Shown piece after piece: positions 24,382-31,437 of a stretch of 34,427 nt of DNA. Source of the stretch: JAVJPJ01 sp040217295 (GTDB taxonomy: Bacteria > Pseudomonadota > Alphaproteobacteria > Rhodobacterales > Rhodobacteraceae); contig CAYWTM010000025.1 in the NCBI GenBank assembly GCA_964460185.1, forward strand, positions 1 to 34,427. The letters are read 5' to 3'. A program made the position numbers and the translations under genes. The notes under the pieces are model-generated. The model saw only the letters and a program-made list of their open reading frames with translations. It was not told the DNA's origin and searched no databases. The first letter of the stretch is position 1, and every line of letters starts with the position of its first letter.

Positions 24382-26163
24382 TTACTGTGAGGCGCTGGAT
24401 AGCCGATAGGCCCCCTGGGGTTCAATCTCTGGTCGCAATCCCAGCAACGGCGCGGTGCGGCGGATCACCTCAGCCGCGACGGGCACGACCGTCCAGCCCG
24501 ACGTGCGGCGCGGCTCCGGGCCCGACAATTCGACCGGTTCCTGCATCGTGAGGATCAGCACATATTGCGGATCATGCATCGGAAAGGCCGACGCGAAGGT
24601 GTTCAGGTTGCGGTCCTCGTAATATCCGCCCTGGGGTCTGGGCAGGTCGGCGGTGCCGGTCTTTCCGCCCACGGCATAGCCCTCCACCTCGCCAAAGCTG
24701 GCGGTGCCCTCGGTGACCACGGCGCGCATGAGCTGCCGCATGGCGACCGAGGTATCGGTCGAGATGACGCGTTCGCCCTGTTGCGGGGTATCCCGGCGGA
24801 TCAGGGTCGGTTCAATCAACGTGCCGCCATTGACCAGCGTGGAATACGCGGCCGCCAGGTGCAGGGGCGACACGCCGATGCCGTGACCATAAGAGATCGT
24901 CATGGTCGCCAGCTCCCCCCAGCGCCCGGGCAGCAGCGGGCGGGCATTGGCCGCCTCGACCACCTCGACCGGCGTGGCCTCCAGCAGGCCGAACCGCTCA
25001 AGAAACGCCCGCTGGCGTTCCGAGCCGATGACCTGCGCGATACGCGCCGTCCCGATATTCGAGGAATGGATAAACACGTCATGCACGGATTGTGACGCGC
25101 CATGGCTTCGGAAATCATTGATCGCAAAGCCCGCCATGCGCAGCGGCCCGCGCGTGTCGATCATGTCGTCAACGCCGTAAAGACCCAGTTCAAGCGCCTG
25201 CGCGACGGTGAACGCCTTGAAAACGCTTCCCAATTCATAGACGCCCTGCACCGCCCGGTTGAACAGCGGGTCGTCGCCCTGATCGCCCTCAAGCAAGGGA
25301 CGCGGGCGCGCGTTGGGGTCGAAATCGGGCAGGCTCGCCATGGCGAGAACCTCACCGGTATGCACGTCCATCATGATGGCCGACGCCGCGCGCGCGTTCA
25401 TCAGGGCCATGCCGCCCGCCAGCACCTCTTCGATCGTGGCCTGAACCGTCAGGTCCAGCGACAAGGTCAGGGGGACGTCGCGCGCGGGATCGCGCAGATC
25501 CTCGTCAAACTGCGCCTCGACGCCCGCAATCCCGATGACCTCGGCGGCGTTCACCGCTTCTTGCCCGAACCCCGCACCGCCCAGAACATGGGCGGCAACG
25601 CCACCGTTCGGATACAGGCGCATCTCGCGCGGGCCGAACAGCAAACCGGGCTCGCCCAGATCATGCACCTGTTGCTCCTGTTCCGGGCTCAGGTAGCGGC
25701 GCAGCCACAAGAACCGGCGCTCGGATGTGAAGCGTGCGAACAGCCGCTCTGCATCCATATCGGGAAAGATCTCTGCCAGCCCATCGGCCGCGGCGCGCGG
25801 ATCGATGATCTCGTGCGGGTGGGCATACAGGGCATTGGTGGCGAAATTGGTGGCCAGCACCCGTCCCTGCCTGTCGACGATGTCGGCGCGGGTATTCTGG
25901 ATCGACGTCCCCGTCGTCGCCAGACGCGGTTCTTCGATTTCCTCGGTCGCAAGCGCGGCCATGCGGAACCCGACGGACCCGAAGGCCATCACGAACACCA
26001 ACGCCATCAGCAACAGCCGGCTTTCGGCGCGTTGGCGCAGGCGATCGCGTTCGCCTTCGTGGCGCAGGCGCAGGTTCTCGCGTTCGATCTCGTCGGGGTT
26101 TTCGCCCGTGGCCCGGGCTTTCAGAACGCGCGCCAGCGGGCGCAGGGGGGTGCGCAGCGTCAT
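24382..26163 (-). CDS. ftsI: Septal penicillin-binding protein FtsI (PBP3, class B transpeptidase)
   Basis: FtsI crosslinks septal peptidoglycan with FtsW. The 593-residue product has a charged cytoplasmic N-terminus, one membrane anchor (about 50-70), a pedestal region, and a transpeptidase domain. Catalytic motifs are SVFK (S313, K316), SSN (367-369) and KTGTAD (501-506). The start overlaps the ftsL stop (ATGA); the longer frame upstream only reflects the antisense composition of ftsL. Confidence 0.97.
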   Translation of the reverse strand: MTLRTPLRPLARVLKARATGENPDEIERENLRLRHEGERDRLRQRAESRLLLMALVFVMAFGSVGFRMAALATEEIEEPRLATTGTSIQNTRADIVDRQGRVLATNFATNALYAHPHEIIDPRAAADGLAEIFPDMDAERLFARFTSERRFLWLRRYLSPEQEQQVHDLGEPGLLFGPREMRLYPNGGVAAHVLGGAGFGQEAVNAAEVIGIAGVEAQFDEDLRDPARDVPLTLSLDLTVQATIEEVLAGGMALMNARAASAIMMDVHTGEVLAMASLPDFDPNARPRPLLEGDQGDDPLFNRAVQGVYELGSVFKAFTVAQALELGLYGVDDMIDTRGPLRMAGFAINDFRSHGASQSVHDVFIHSSNIGTARIAQVIGSERQRAFLERFGLLEATPVEVVEAANARPLLPGRWGELATMTISYGHGIGVSPLHLAAAYSTLVNGGTLIEPTLIRRDTPQQGERVISTDTSVAMRQLMRAVVTEGTASFGEVEGYAVGGKTGTADLPRPQGGYYEDRNLNTFASAFPMHDPQYVLILTMQEPVELSGPEPRRTSGWTVVPVAAEVIRRTAPLLGLRPEIEPQGAYRLSSASQ

Positions 26164-26507
26164 GGCCGATCCTCCGCCTCGGCGGTAGAGGCGCTGTCCA
26201 GGACGGCCTCTACCGGTTCGGGTCGGGGAAACGGGATTTGTGCGGCGCGCGAGAACTGTTCGGCACTCAAGGGCATCAGCCCCAGCCGTTCGAAATTCAG
26301 ATCCGCCAGTTCGCGCAACCGGTCGGGCCGGTTCAGATAGGCCCATTCCGCGCGCAGGATGGAAAGACGCTCACGCTCCTGCCCGATGTCGCGCTGCAGG
26401 CGTTCGACTTCGCGCACGGCGTGCTGTGTCAGGATCGTCTGATGATACGCCCAGTACCCCAGGCCGATCACGGCCAGCATTCCCAGAATGCTTGCGAACC
26501 CGCGCAT
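26160..26507 (-). CDS. ftsL: Cell division protein FtsL
   Basis: FtsL is a small bitopic protein that forms the FtsQLB complex and activates FtsWI. The 115-residue product has an N-terminal helix (GFASILGMLAVIGLGYWAY), then a periplasmic heptad-like coiled coil (REVERLQRDIGQERERLSILRAEWAYLNRP). The DRLRELADLNFERLGLMPL segment is typical of alphaproteobacterial FtsL. The Pro-rich tail is longer than usual. It sits 2 bases after rsmH and overlaps ftsI, the standard location. Confidence 0.93.
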   Translation of the reverse strand: MRGFASILGMLAVIGLGYWAYHQTILTQHAVREVERLQRDIGQERERLSILRAEWAYLNRPDRLRELADLNFERLGLMPLSAEQFSRAAQIPFPRPEPVEAVLDSASTAEAEDRP

Positions 26508-26509
26508 GA

Positions 26510-27502
26510 TCAGAACACCTCCGGCAGTTTCGGAAGGCCCAGAACGGATGGATCGACGGCGCTGGCGGGGACATCTGTCCGGGTCGCCACGCGCAGCTTG
26601 GCCGAGCGCGCCCGCGGATTTTGCGACAGTTCCTCGTCGTCCGGCCCGATGGCCTTTTTCGGGGTCAGAATGAAGGTCGGTTGCCGGTCTGCGGCCTTGG
26701 GGGCATGGCGCGATCCGCCGCCGCCGAGGCTTGCGCGATCGGCGAGAAACCGTTTCACGATGCGATCCTCGATCGAATGAAAGGTCACGACGGCCAGCTT
26801 GCCACCGGGTTTCAATGCCCGTTCCGCCGCCGCGAGACCGTCGACCAACTGGCGCAGTTCGTCATTCACCGCAATGCGGATGGCCTGAAAACTGCGGGTC
26901 GCCGGATGGCTTTGGCCGGGTTTTTTGCGCGGCAAGCACCCCTCAATTATATCAACAAGTTGCTTGGTGGAATTAATGCGATACTTTAACCGCTCTGATA
27001 CGATGGCCTTGGCAATGCGCCGGGCCGCGCGTTCTTCGCCGTAGTGAAACAGGATATCCGCGATCAGAGCCTCGGGCGCGTCATTCACGATGTCTTCGGC
27101 CGACGGGCCATCTTGCCCCATGCGCATATCCAGGGGGCCGTCTTTCATGAAGGAAAAGCCGCGTTCGGCCTGGTCGATCTGCATCGACGACACGCCCAGA
27201 TCCAGCGTCACACCGTCAAGCGGGCCACCGGCATGTTGATCAAGCTCGGAAAATGTCCCCGCCACCATCGTCAGGCGGTCGCCATAGGCCGCAGCCCAAT
27301 CCGCCGCCATCTCGAATGCCAGGGGGTCGCGGTCCACTCCGATCACTTCATCGGCCCCCGCTTCCAACAAGCCACGGGCGTAGCCACCAGCGCCGAAGGT
27401 GCCATCGAGCCATCGACCAGTGACCGGCGCCACTGCCGTCAGCAAAGGCCGCAGCAAGACCGGAATATGCGGCGCTGCGTCCTCGGGGCCGTTCTGGCTC
27501 AT
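26510..27502 (-). CDS. rsmH: 16S rRNA (cytosine1402-N4)-methyltransferase RsmH
   Basis: RsmH (formerly MraW) methylates N4 of C1402 in the ribosomal decoding centre. The 330-residue product opens with HIPVLLRPLLTAVAP, then the SAM-binding DGTFGAGGYARGLLEAGADEVIGVDRD. It also shows LGVSSMQIDQAERGFSFMKDGPLDMRM and the C-terminal VVTFHSIEDRIVKRFL. It overlaps mraZ by ATGA and is the second gene of the dcw operon. One short AT-rich patch inside the gene (about 26940-26985) is out of character with the rest but keeps the frame. Confidence 0.97.
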   Translation of the reverse strand: MSQNGPEDAAPHIPVLLRPLLTAVAPVTGRWLDGTFGAGGYARGLLEAGADEVIGVDRDPLAFEMAADWAAAYGDRLTMVAGTFSELDQHAGGPLDGVTLDLGVSSMQIDQAERGFSFMKDGPLDMRMGQDGPSAEDIVNDAPEALIADILFHYGEERAARRIAKAIVSERLKYRINSTKQLVDIIEGCLPRKKPGQSHPATRSFQAIRIAVNDELRQLVDGLAAAERALKPGGKLAVVTFHSIEDRIVKRFLADRASLGGGGSRHAPKAADRQPTFILTPKKAIGPDDEELSQNPRARSAKLRVATRTDVPASAVDPSVLGLPKLPEVF

Positions 27503-28017
27503 GCCTCGTCAGCCGAAGCGGTCGGAACAGCCAAGGAAAGCGGATCAAAGTAAGCATCGCCCTGCCCCAATTCGGCCAGCAGCGCGTGAATGGAGTCATC
27601 CTCCACATCGCCTTGGGCCGGATTCATGATGTGAAATTTCTCGCCATTGCCCTCAAAAAGCGCCTCTTCGGTCAGCCCGATCTTGTCACGGGCCGCCTGG
27701 GGCAGAACCATCCGTCCTGTGTCGTCCAGATGGATCTCATCGCATTTGGCGTAATAAAGCTTGCTGAGCGCGCGGCGCAGTTTCGAGCCCATCTGCAGCG
27801 ACTGGATCAGCTTGTCGATCTGATCATAGGCGTCACCCGTGAGGCATTCGAGGTAGTTCTTGTTGGGATCGCCGTAGGCGACGTAGAGACGCGCCGCGCC
27901 GCCGGGCTGATATTCCCCGTCGCAGTTCTGCAAGACACGACGGAACTTGACCGGGATAGACACCCGGCCCTTTCCATCCACCTTGTTCAGGCTCTCGCCT
28001 TGAAACCTGCGATCCAC
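27499..28017 (-). CDS. mraZ: Division/cell wall cluster transcriptional regulator MraZ
   Basis: MraZ is a DNA-binding protein with two SpoVT-AbrB-like swapped-hairpin halves. Both are visible here around DGKGRVSIP and DDTGRMVLP. In E. coli it represses the dcw promoter through TGGGN repeats with 5-base spacers. The 172-residue product has an acidic C-terminal extension relative to the roughly 150-residue E. coli form. The start is GTG (28017) with AAAGGGC upstream, consistent with modest translation. Candidate target pentamers lie 295-340 bases upstream. Confidence 0.95.
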   Translation of the reverse strand: MDRRFQGESLNKVDGKGRVSIPVKFRRVLQNCDGEYQPGGAARLYVAYGDPNKNYLECLTGDAYDQIDKLIQSLQMGSKLRRALSKLYYAKCDEIHLDDTGRMVLPQAARDKIGLTEEALFEGNGEKFHIMNPAQGDVEDDSIHALLAELGQGDAYFDPLSLAVPTASADEA

Positions 28018-28076
28018 GGGCTTTGCCCTTTTTCTGCCTCAATCAGGCCGTATGTCGGCCACTATTCTTGGTCCCC

Positions 28077-28122
28077 AAACGGAAACGGCGGATTGAGCAA
28101 GCTGCCACTGCTCAATCCGCCG
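28077..28122 (-). terminator. Leader terminator/attenuator between the promoter region and mraZ
   Basis: On the minus strand CGGCGGATTGAGCA (28122-28109) and TGCTCAATCCGCCG (28099-28086) form a perfect 14-base-pair stem with a 9-base loop. It is followed by TTTCCGTTT, a T-tract broken by CCG. A strong stem with a weak tract suggests partial termination: some transcripts stop here and some read on into mraZ and the dcw cluster. Confidence 0.7.
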
Positions 28123-28285
28123 CCCTCGTCCCATTTCTGGGGTGTCCGATTACGCAGGCCACCTGGGGGGATGTCTGCTCGCTTGCGCACCGGATCTCTT
28201 TCTTGGCGTCCGAGACTGCCTGTATGAACCTGCCTTTGTTCTTTTTTTGTTGGAGCCTTGCGGCCCCGTTCGGTCTCGTTTGCCG
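28079..28285 (-). ncRNA. UpsM-like sRNA from the mraZ 5' leader
   Basis: In R. sphaeroides the abundant sRNA UpsM (about 206 nt) comes from the mraZ 5' UTR by termination at a hairpin upstream of mraZ, and it is linked to control of the dcw cluster. The same layout is present here: no gene, a strong hairpin terminator 60 bases before mraZ, and a promoter-like region about 200 bases further up. If the 5' end is near 28285, the RNA would be about 207 nt. Both ends are estimates; primary-sequence similarity to UpsM was not compared. A 120-codon open frame across this stretch lacks protein-like features. Confidence 0.55.
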
Positions 28286-28292
28286 ATGACTA

Positions 28293-28321
28293 TTGATGCC
28301 ATGGCATGATTTCCCATGCAA
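28293..28321 (-). promoter_or_regulatory. Candidate promoter for the mraZ leader
   Basis: TTGCAT (28321-28316, minus strand) is followed after 17 bases by CATCAA (28298-28293), with AATAG alongside. The -10 is weak. The -35 is bracketed by two of the phased TGGGA-like pentamers, and the spacer/-10 holds the 12-base palindrome ATGCCATGGCAT (28296-28307). A start at about 28285 would give an RNA of UpsM size. This is inference from position and resemblance only. Confidence 0.35.
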
Positions 28322-28356
28322 ACCCTTTTTATGGGAGATGATCCCAAAATATGGGA
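28312..28356. promoter_or_regulatory. mraZ boxes: Five TGGGA-like pentamers with exact 10-base phasing (candidate MraZ sites)
   Basis: Read on the plus strand: TCCCA 28312-28316, ACCCT 28322-28326, TGGGA 28332-28336, TCCCA 28342-28346, TGGGA 28352-28356. Every unit starts 10 bases after the last, leaving 5-base spacers, the spacing of known MraZ boxes. Unlike the direct repeats of E. coli, the orientation varies. One unit (ACCCT) is a variant. A second, less regular group (TCCCATGGGA at 28459-28468, TCCCA at 28474-28478) lies further upstream. Confidence 0.5.
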
Positions 28357-28474
28357 AATGAGGGGCGCCAAAAGCATCATCTGGTGCCGCCGGCCCCTCT
28401 CTCAACGCCACCCTTTGTGTCGCCGACGGAGGCAACGACCAGATATAGTGGTTACCAATCCCATGGGACGGCAT

Positions 28475-28493
28475 CCCACAAAATGTGGGTTTT
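28475..28493 (+). terminator. Plus-strand terminator-like hairpin 1
   Basis: CCCACA-AAA-TGTGGG forms a 6-base-pair stem with a 3-base loop, followed by TTTT. It points along the plus strand, where no gene is annotated upstream. It lies 2 bases before a second, stronger terminator. Confidence 0.5.
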
Positions 28494-28495
28494 CG

Positions 28496-28517
28496 TGCCC
28501 CGAACGGGCATTTTTTT
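28496..28517 (+). terminator. Plus-strand intrinsic terminator 2 (orphan)
   Basis: TGCCC (28496-28500), loop CGAAC, GGGCA (28506-28510), then seven T (28511-28517). This is a compact canonical intrinsic terminator for plus-strand RNA. On the minus strand the T-tract is on the wrong side, so it cannot serve apbC. It implies an unannotated plus-strand transcript ending here, probably a small RNA starting between about 28360 and 28450. No clear promoter was found for it. Confidence 0.65.
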
Positions 28518-28577
28518 CGAGATCTGGAGGAAATCGGGGTGAATCACGCGCGAATCACCCCGCCTTGGCGGCTGGTT

Positions 28578-29669
28578 TCAGGCCATTCCGCCGTCGATGA
28601 ATCGCTTGGCGAGCGCGGCATAGGCATCGGCCATCGGCCCCTCGCCCGCCGCGATCGGGGTGCCGGCATCGCCGGCGATGCGGGTTTCCAGCGAAATCGG
28701 CAGTGCGCCCAGGAACGGCAGGTCCAGGTGCTCGGCCTCACGGCGGACGCCGCCTTCACCGAATATGTGGGCCTCGTGGCCGCAATTGGGGCAGTGATAG
28801 CTGGCCATGTTCTCGATCAGGCCCAGAACCGGGGTCTTGAGAAGCTCGAACATGTTCAGCGCCTTGCGCGCATCCAGCAACGCCACATCCTGCGGCGTCG
28901 ATACCACGATGGCGCCCGTTACATCTGATTTCTGGCAAAGGGTCATTGCGACATCCCCCGTGCCGGGCGGCAGATCGACCAGCAACACGTCGAGCTCGCC
29001 CCATTCCACCTGGGTCAACATCTGCTGCAGGGCCCCCATCAGCATCGGACCCCGCCAAACCACGGCCTTGTCCTCGGGCAACATGAAGCCGATCGACATC
29101 AGCGTGACCCCGTGGTTGTGCAGCGGGATGATGGTCTTGCCGTCGGGCGAGGAAGGGCGCTTGTTCACGCCCATCATGCGCGGCTGGCTCGGGCCATAGA
29201 TATCGGCGTCCAGCAGGCCCACGCGCCGCCCCTGACGGGCCAGCGCGACAGCCAGGTTCGAGGCGACGGTGGATTTGCCCACGCCGCCCTTGCCCGATCC
29301 GATCCCGATGATGCGGCGCACGCCTGCGGGCTTCATGGGGCCCTCTTGCGGTTTCATGTGACCGCCGATCTGGAGGTTCGGTGGCGCGGCGGCGGGTTTG
29401 GGCGCCGCGGGCGATTTCGCGGGGCCATGAGCGGTCAGCGCGACGCTGACCTGATCGACACCGGGGAGTTTGCTCACGAGTTGCTCGCACGCCAGGCGGA
29501 CCGGGCCCATCCGCTGTGCTGCCTCGGGGCTTTCCGCTTCGAGGATGAAACTGACCTTGCCGCCTTCGACCCGCAGTGCGCGCACCAGGTCGCGGCTCAC
29601 CACGTCGCCACCATCCGGCAGGGTCAGGGCGCGCAGGGCGTCAAGTACAGTGTCGCGGGTCTGGGTCAT
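28578..29669 (-). CDS. apbC: Iron-sulfur cluster carrier protein ApbC (Mrp/NBP35 family P-loop ATPase)
   Basis: This family binds and transfers Fe-S clusters in an ATP-dependent way in the cytoplasm. The 363-residue product has an N-terminal MIP18/DUF59-type domain (about 1-80), then a Pro/Ala-rich linker. The MinD-like ATPase follows: deviant Walker A GKGGVGKS (126-133), DADIYGPSQP, and DLPPGTGDVAMTL. The cluster-binding pair is CPNC (C293, C296), the hallmark of Mrp/NBP35 proteins. The ATG at 29669 is chosen for AAGGAAAG upstream. Past the stop, a GGGGTGA...TCACCCC hairpin (28536-28561) may end the transcript, but it lacks a good T-tract. Confidence 0.95.
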   Translation of the reverse strand: MTQTRDTVLDALRALTLPDGGDVVSRDLVRALRVEGGKVSFILEAESPEAAQRMGPVRLACEQLVSKLPGVDQVSVALTAHGPAKSPAAPKPAAAPPNLQIGGHMKPQEGPMKPAGVRRIIGIGSGKGGVGKSTVASNLAVALARQGRRVGLLDADIYGPSQPRMMGVNKRPSSPDGKTIIPLHNHGVTLMSIGFMLPEDKAVVWRGPMLMGALQQMLTQVEWGELDVLLVDLPPGTGDVAMTLCQKSDVTGAIVVSTPQDVALLDARKALNMFELLKTPVLGLIENMASYHCPNCGHEAHIFGEGGVRREAEHLDLPFLGALPISLETRIAGDAGTPIAAGEGPMADAYAALAKRFIDGGMA

Positions 29670-29717
29670 GGTGCGGCTTTCCTTGGGACGTCGGATGTTC
29701 TGGCGAGACATAAGGCG

Positions 29718-30911
29718 TCAGCCCCGCCTGTGCACCCCCAGAATGACCACAAGCTGCACCGCGGCCCCGAGCAGGCCGGCCCAGATCAAAGCGTTCGATA
29801 TGCCGATCCATTCCGCCAAGGTGCCGATCCCGACCGCGCCAAGCGCAACGGCGCCGAAGCCAACCACGATCCAGAGGCTCATCACGCGGCCGCGGTATTC
29901 ATCAGGCAGATCCGACTGGATGGCCGCCTGCATGCTGACGCCGACCCACGTTGCACAAAACCCCGCAAGCACCGTGGCCGCCAGCGCCACCGTCCAGGAC
30001 GGGGCCAGCCCCATCGCCACAACTGCAGCTTGTCCCGCCATCGTCACGGCCAGGACAGCGGGTGGAATGCGGGCCCCCACCGCCCCTGCCCCCGCCGCCT
30101 TGAGGCCGGCGGCCACCACGGCCCCCAGACCGGCCGCGGCCGTCAGCATACCCAACCCCGCAGCCCCGCGGGCAAAGGCCCCGTCCGCCAGCACCGGCAA
30201 GACCTCCAGCGTGCCACGCACCGGGGTCGCAAAGGCCAGCGTCAGTAGCAGCGCCAACCGCACCAAGGGCGCATTCACCACGAAGCGGAGCCCTTGCCAC
30301 AGCTCTCGCAGGAAGGGCGCCCTGTCCCTGGGCGGCAGATTGCGGGGTTTGAGATGCGGCAAGATCAGGAGCATCGGCACATAGCACATCACCGACAACC
30401 ACAGCGCCACTTCGGCGCCCGCGACGGCAATGACCCATCCCGCCATGACGGGGGCGGCCAGCCGGGCGATGTTGAAGTTGAGAGCCGTCACGCTCACCAC
30501 GTGCTGCACGATGTCGGGGCGGACAAGGCGGGGGCCCAGGGACATCCGCACCGGGTGATGCGCCGATGAGATGATGCCGATTGACAGCGCCGCCACGGCA
30601 AGACCAACCCGATCCGTATACGGCAGCGCAATCGCCAGAACCGCAAGAACGGCCGCCATCGCGCCATTGGTCATGAACGCGGCCCAGCGAATATCGACTC
30701 GGTCTGCAAGAACGCCGAACAGGGGACCGGCAACCAGGGCGGGCATGAGACTCAAAGAGGCAACGATGCCCACAAACCCGGCAGATTGCGAACGCTCCCA
30801 GGCGATCCAACCCAGCGTGACCCGCTGCACCCATATGGCCTGGACGGCAAAAAACACGCCCAGAAAGAACAGGCGGAACTGCCGATCTTCAAACGCACCC
30901 CCAGCAATCAT
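29718..30911 (-). CDS. MFS transporter (EntS/MFS_3-like exporter)
   Basis: This is a 397-residue inner-membrane protein with about 12 hydrophobic helices. The motif between helices 2 and 3 appears as GPLFGVLADRVDIRWAAF, and the half-way repeat contains PHLKPRNLPPRDRAPFLRELWQGLRF. Late in the protein, MQAAIQSDLPDEYRGRVMSLW is typical of the MFS_3 branch that includes enterobactin exporters and other uncharacterised efflux proteins. The substrate cannot be deduced. It lies 48 bases upstream of apbC on the same strand and is divergent from the DUF1127 gene. Confidence 0.88.
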   Translation of the reverse strand: MIAGGAFEDRQFRLFFLGVFFAVQAIWVQRVTLGWIAWERSQSAGFVGIVASLSLMPALVAGPLFGVLADRVDIRWAAFMTNGAMAAVLAVLAIALPYTDRVGLAVAALSIGIISSAHHPVRMSLGPRLVRPDIVQHVVSVTALNFNIARLAAPVMAGWVIAVAGAEVALWLSVMCYVPMLLILPHLKPRNLPPRDRAPFLRELWQGLRFVVNAPLVRLALLLTLAFATPVRGTLEVLPVLADGAFARGAAGLGMLTAAAGLGAVVAAGLKAAGAGAVGARIPPAVLAVTMAGQAAVVAMGLAPSWTVALAATVLAGFCATWVGVSMQAAIQSDLPDEYRGRVMSLWIVVGFGAVALGAVGIGTLAEWIGISNALIWAGLLGAAVQLVVILGVHRRG

Positions 30912-30958
30912 TGGCCCTCATGGCCCTCCTGATAATAGGTCAGCACTTGCTATGCATT

Positions 30959-30973
30959 TGCTGCAAGGCAGCA
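30959..30973. promoter_or_regulatory. Palindrome TGCTGC-AAG-GCAGCA in the divergent MFS/DUF1127 gap
   Basis: Two perfect 6-base arms flank AAG, in the 187-base gap between divergent genes and about 16 bases upstream of the candidate -35 of the DUF1127 promoter. It is a plausible operator, but the regulator is unknown. Confidence 0.3.
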
Positions 30974-30988
30974 TTGAAGCATCGTCCA

Positions 30989-31016
30989 TTGTGCAACTGC
31001 AGCATCTCCCTATCTT
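30989..31016 (+). promoter_or_regulatory. Candidate promoter for the DUF1127/CcsR-like locus
   Basis: TTGTGC (30989-30994) and TATCTT (31011-31016) are spaced by 16 bases and would start RNA about 75 bases before the DUF1127 ATG. In R. sphaeroides the orthologous operon is stress-induced through alternative (RpoH-type) sigma factors. The elements here are compatible with such a promoter, but sequence alone does not prove which sigma factor is used. Confidence 0.4.
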
Positions 31017-31098
31017 CACTCTCAACGGGGCGAAACAAACCCCACGGGTGACTGTTAGCGCAATCCGGCGCCACCCTATCGAGTGAGAGAGATTTGAC

Positions 31099-31320
31099 AT
31101 GGCCTATGTAACTGGCAACCGCAATACTTCACTGACCCTGGGCAACCGCCTTGGCGAGATTTTCAAGGACATGTCCGAGGCGTATAGCGCCTGGCGCGTC
31201 TACCACCGCACCCTGCATGAACTGCGGGGCCTGTCAAACCGCGAGCTGAACGATCTGGGTCTGAACCCCACCATGCTGCGCGGCATCGCCCATGACGCGG
31301 CATACGGAAAGCGAGGCTGA
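31099..31320 (+). CDS. ccaF1: DUF1127 small protein, CcaF1-like
   Basis: The product is a basic 73-residue protein with the DUF1127 core WRVYHRTLHELRGLSNRELNDLGL at about 32-55, followed by a short tail. In R. sphaeroides the DUF1127 protein encoded just upstream of the CcsR sRNAs (RSP_6037, CcaF1) binds RNA and affects sRNA maturation and RNA turnover. The same gene arrangement here supports orthology. GAGAGAGAT lies 7 bases before the ATG. The TGA sits in the loop of a perfect CGAGGC-TGAG-GCCTCG hairpin (31312-31327), after which the sRNA array begins, so the protein and sRNAs most likely come from one primary transcript. Confidence 0.92.
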   Translation: MAYVTGNRNTSLTLGNRLGEIFKDMSEAYSAWRVYHRTLHELRGLSNRELNDLGLNPTMLRGIAHDAAYGKRG

Positions 31321-31339
31321 GGCCTCGAAAACTAGGTTC

Positions 31340-31418
31340 GCCCTGCCGCCCTCCTCCTCCCTTGGGTCGGCACGGCACAACGCGGTCAGATCCTCCTCCT
31401 CCCTTTGGACGAGACCGC
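31340..31418 (+). ncRNA. CcsR/cuckoo-type sRNA, unit 1 (two CCTCCTCCC hairpins)
   Basis: Hairpin 1: GCCCTGCCG (31340-31348) pairs with CGGCACGGC (31368-31376) with one C-C mismatch, and the loop displays CTCCTCCTCCC. Hairpin 2: GCGGTC (31382-31387) pairs with GACCGC (31413-31418), and the loop holds CCTCCTCCTCCC (31392-31403). In R. sphaeroides each CcsR RNA is two such stem-loops, which is why these are paired. A separate GGCCC-GAAA-GGGCC hairpin (31426-31439) divides this unit from the next. Confidence 0.85.
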
Positions 31419-31437
31419 ACCCTTAGGCCCGAAAGGG

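Noticed and set aside
28112..28474. A 120-codon minus-strand open frame upstream of mraZ
   Set aside because: It crosses the candidate promoter and into the leader terminator stem, lacks a ribosome site, and its peptide shows no protein-like regularity. A non-coding leader explains the region better.
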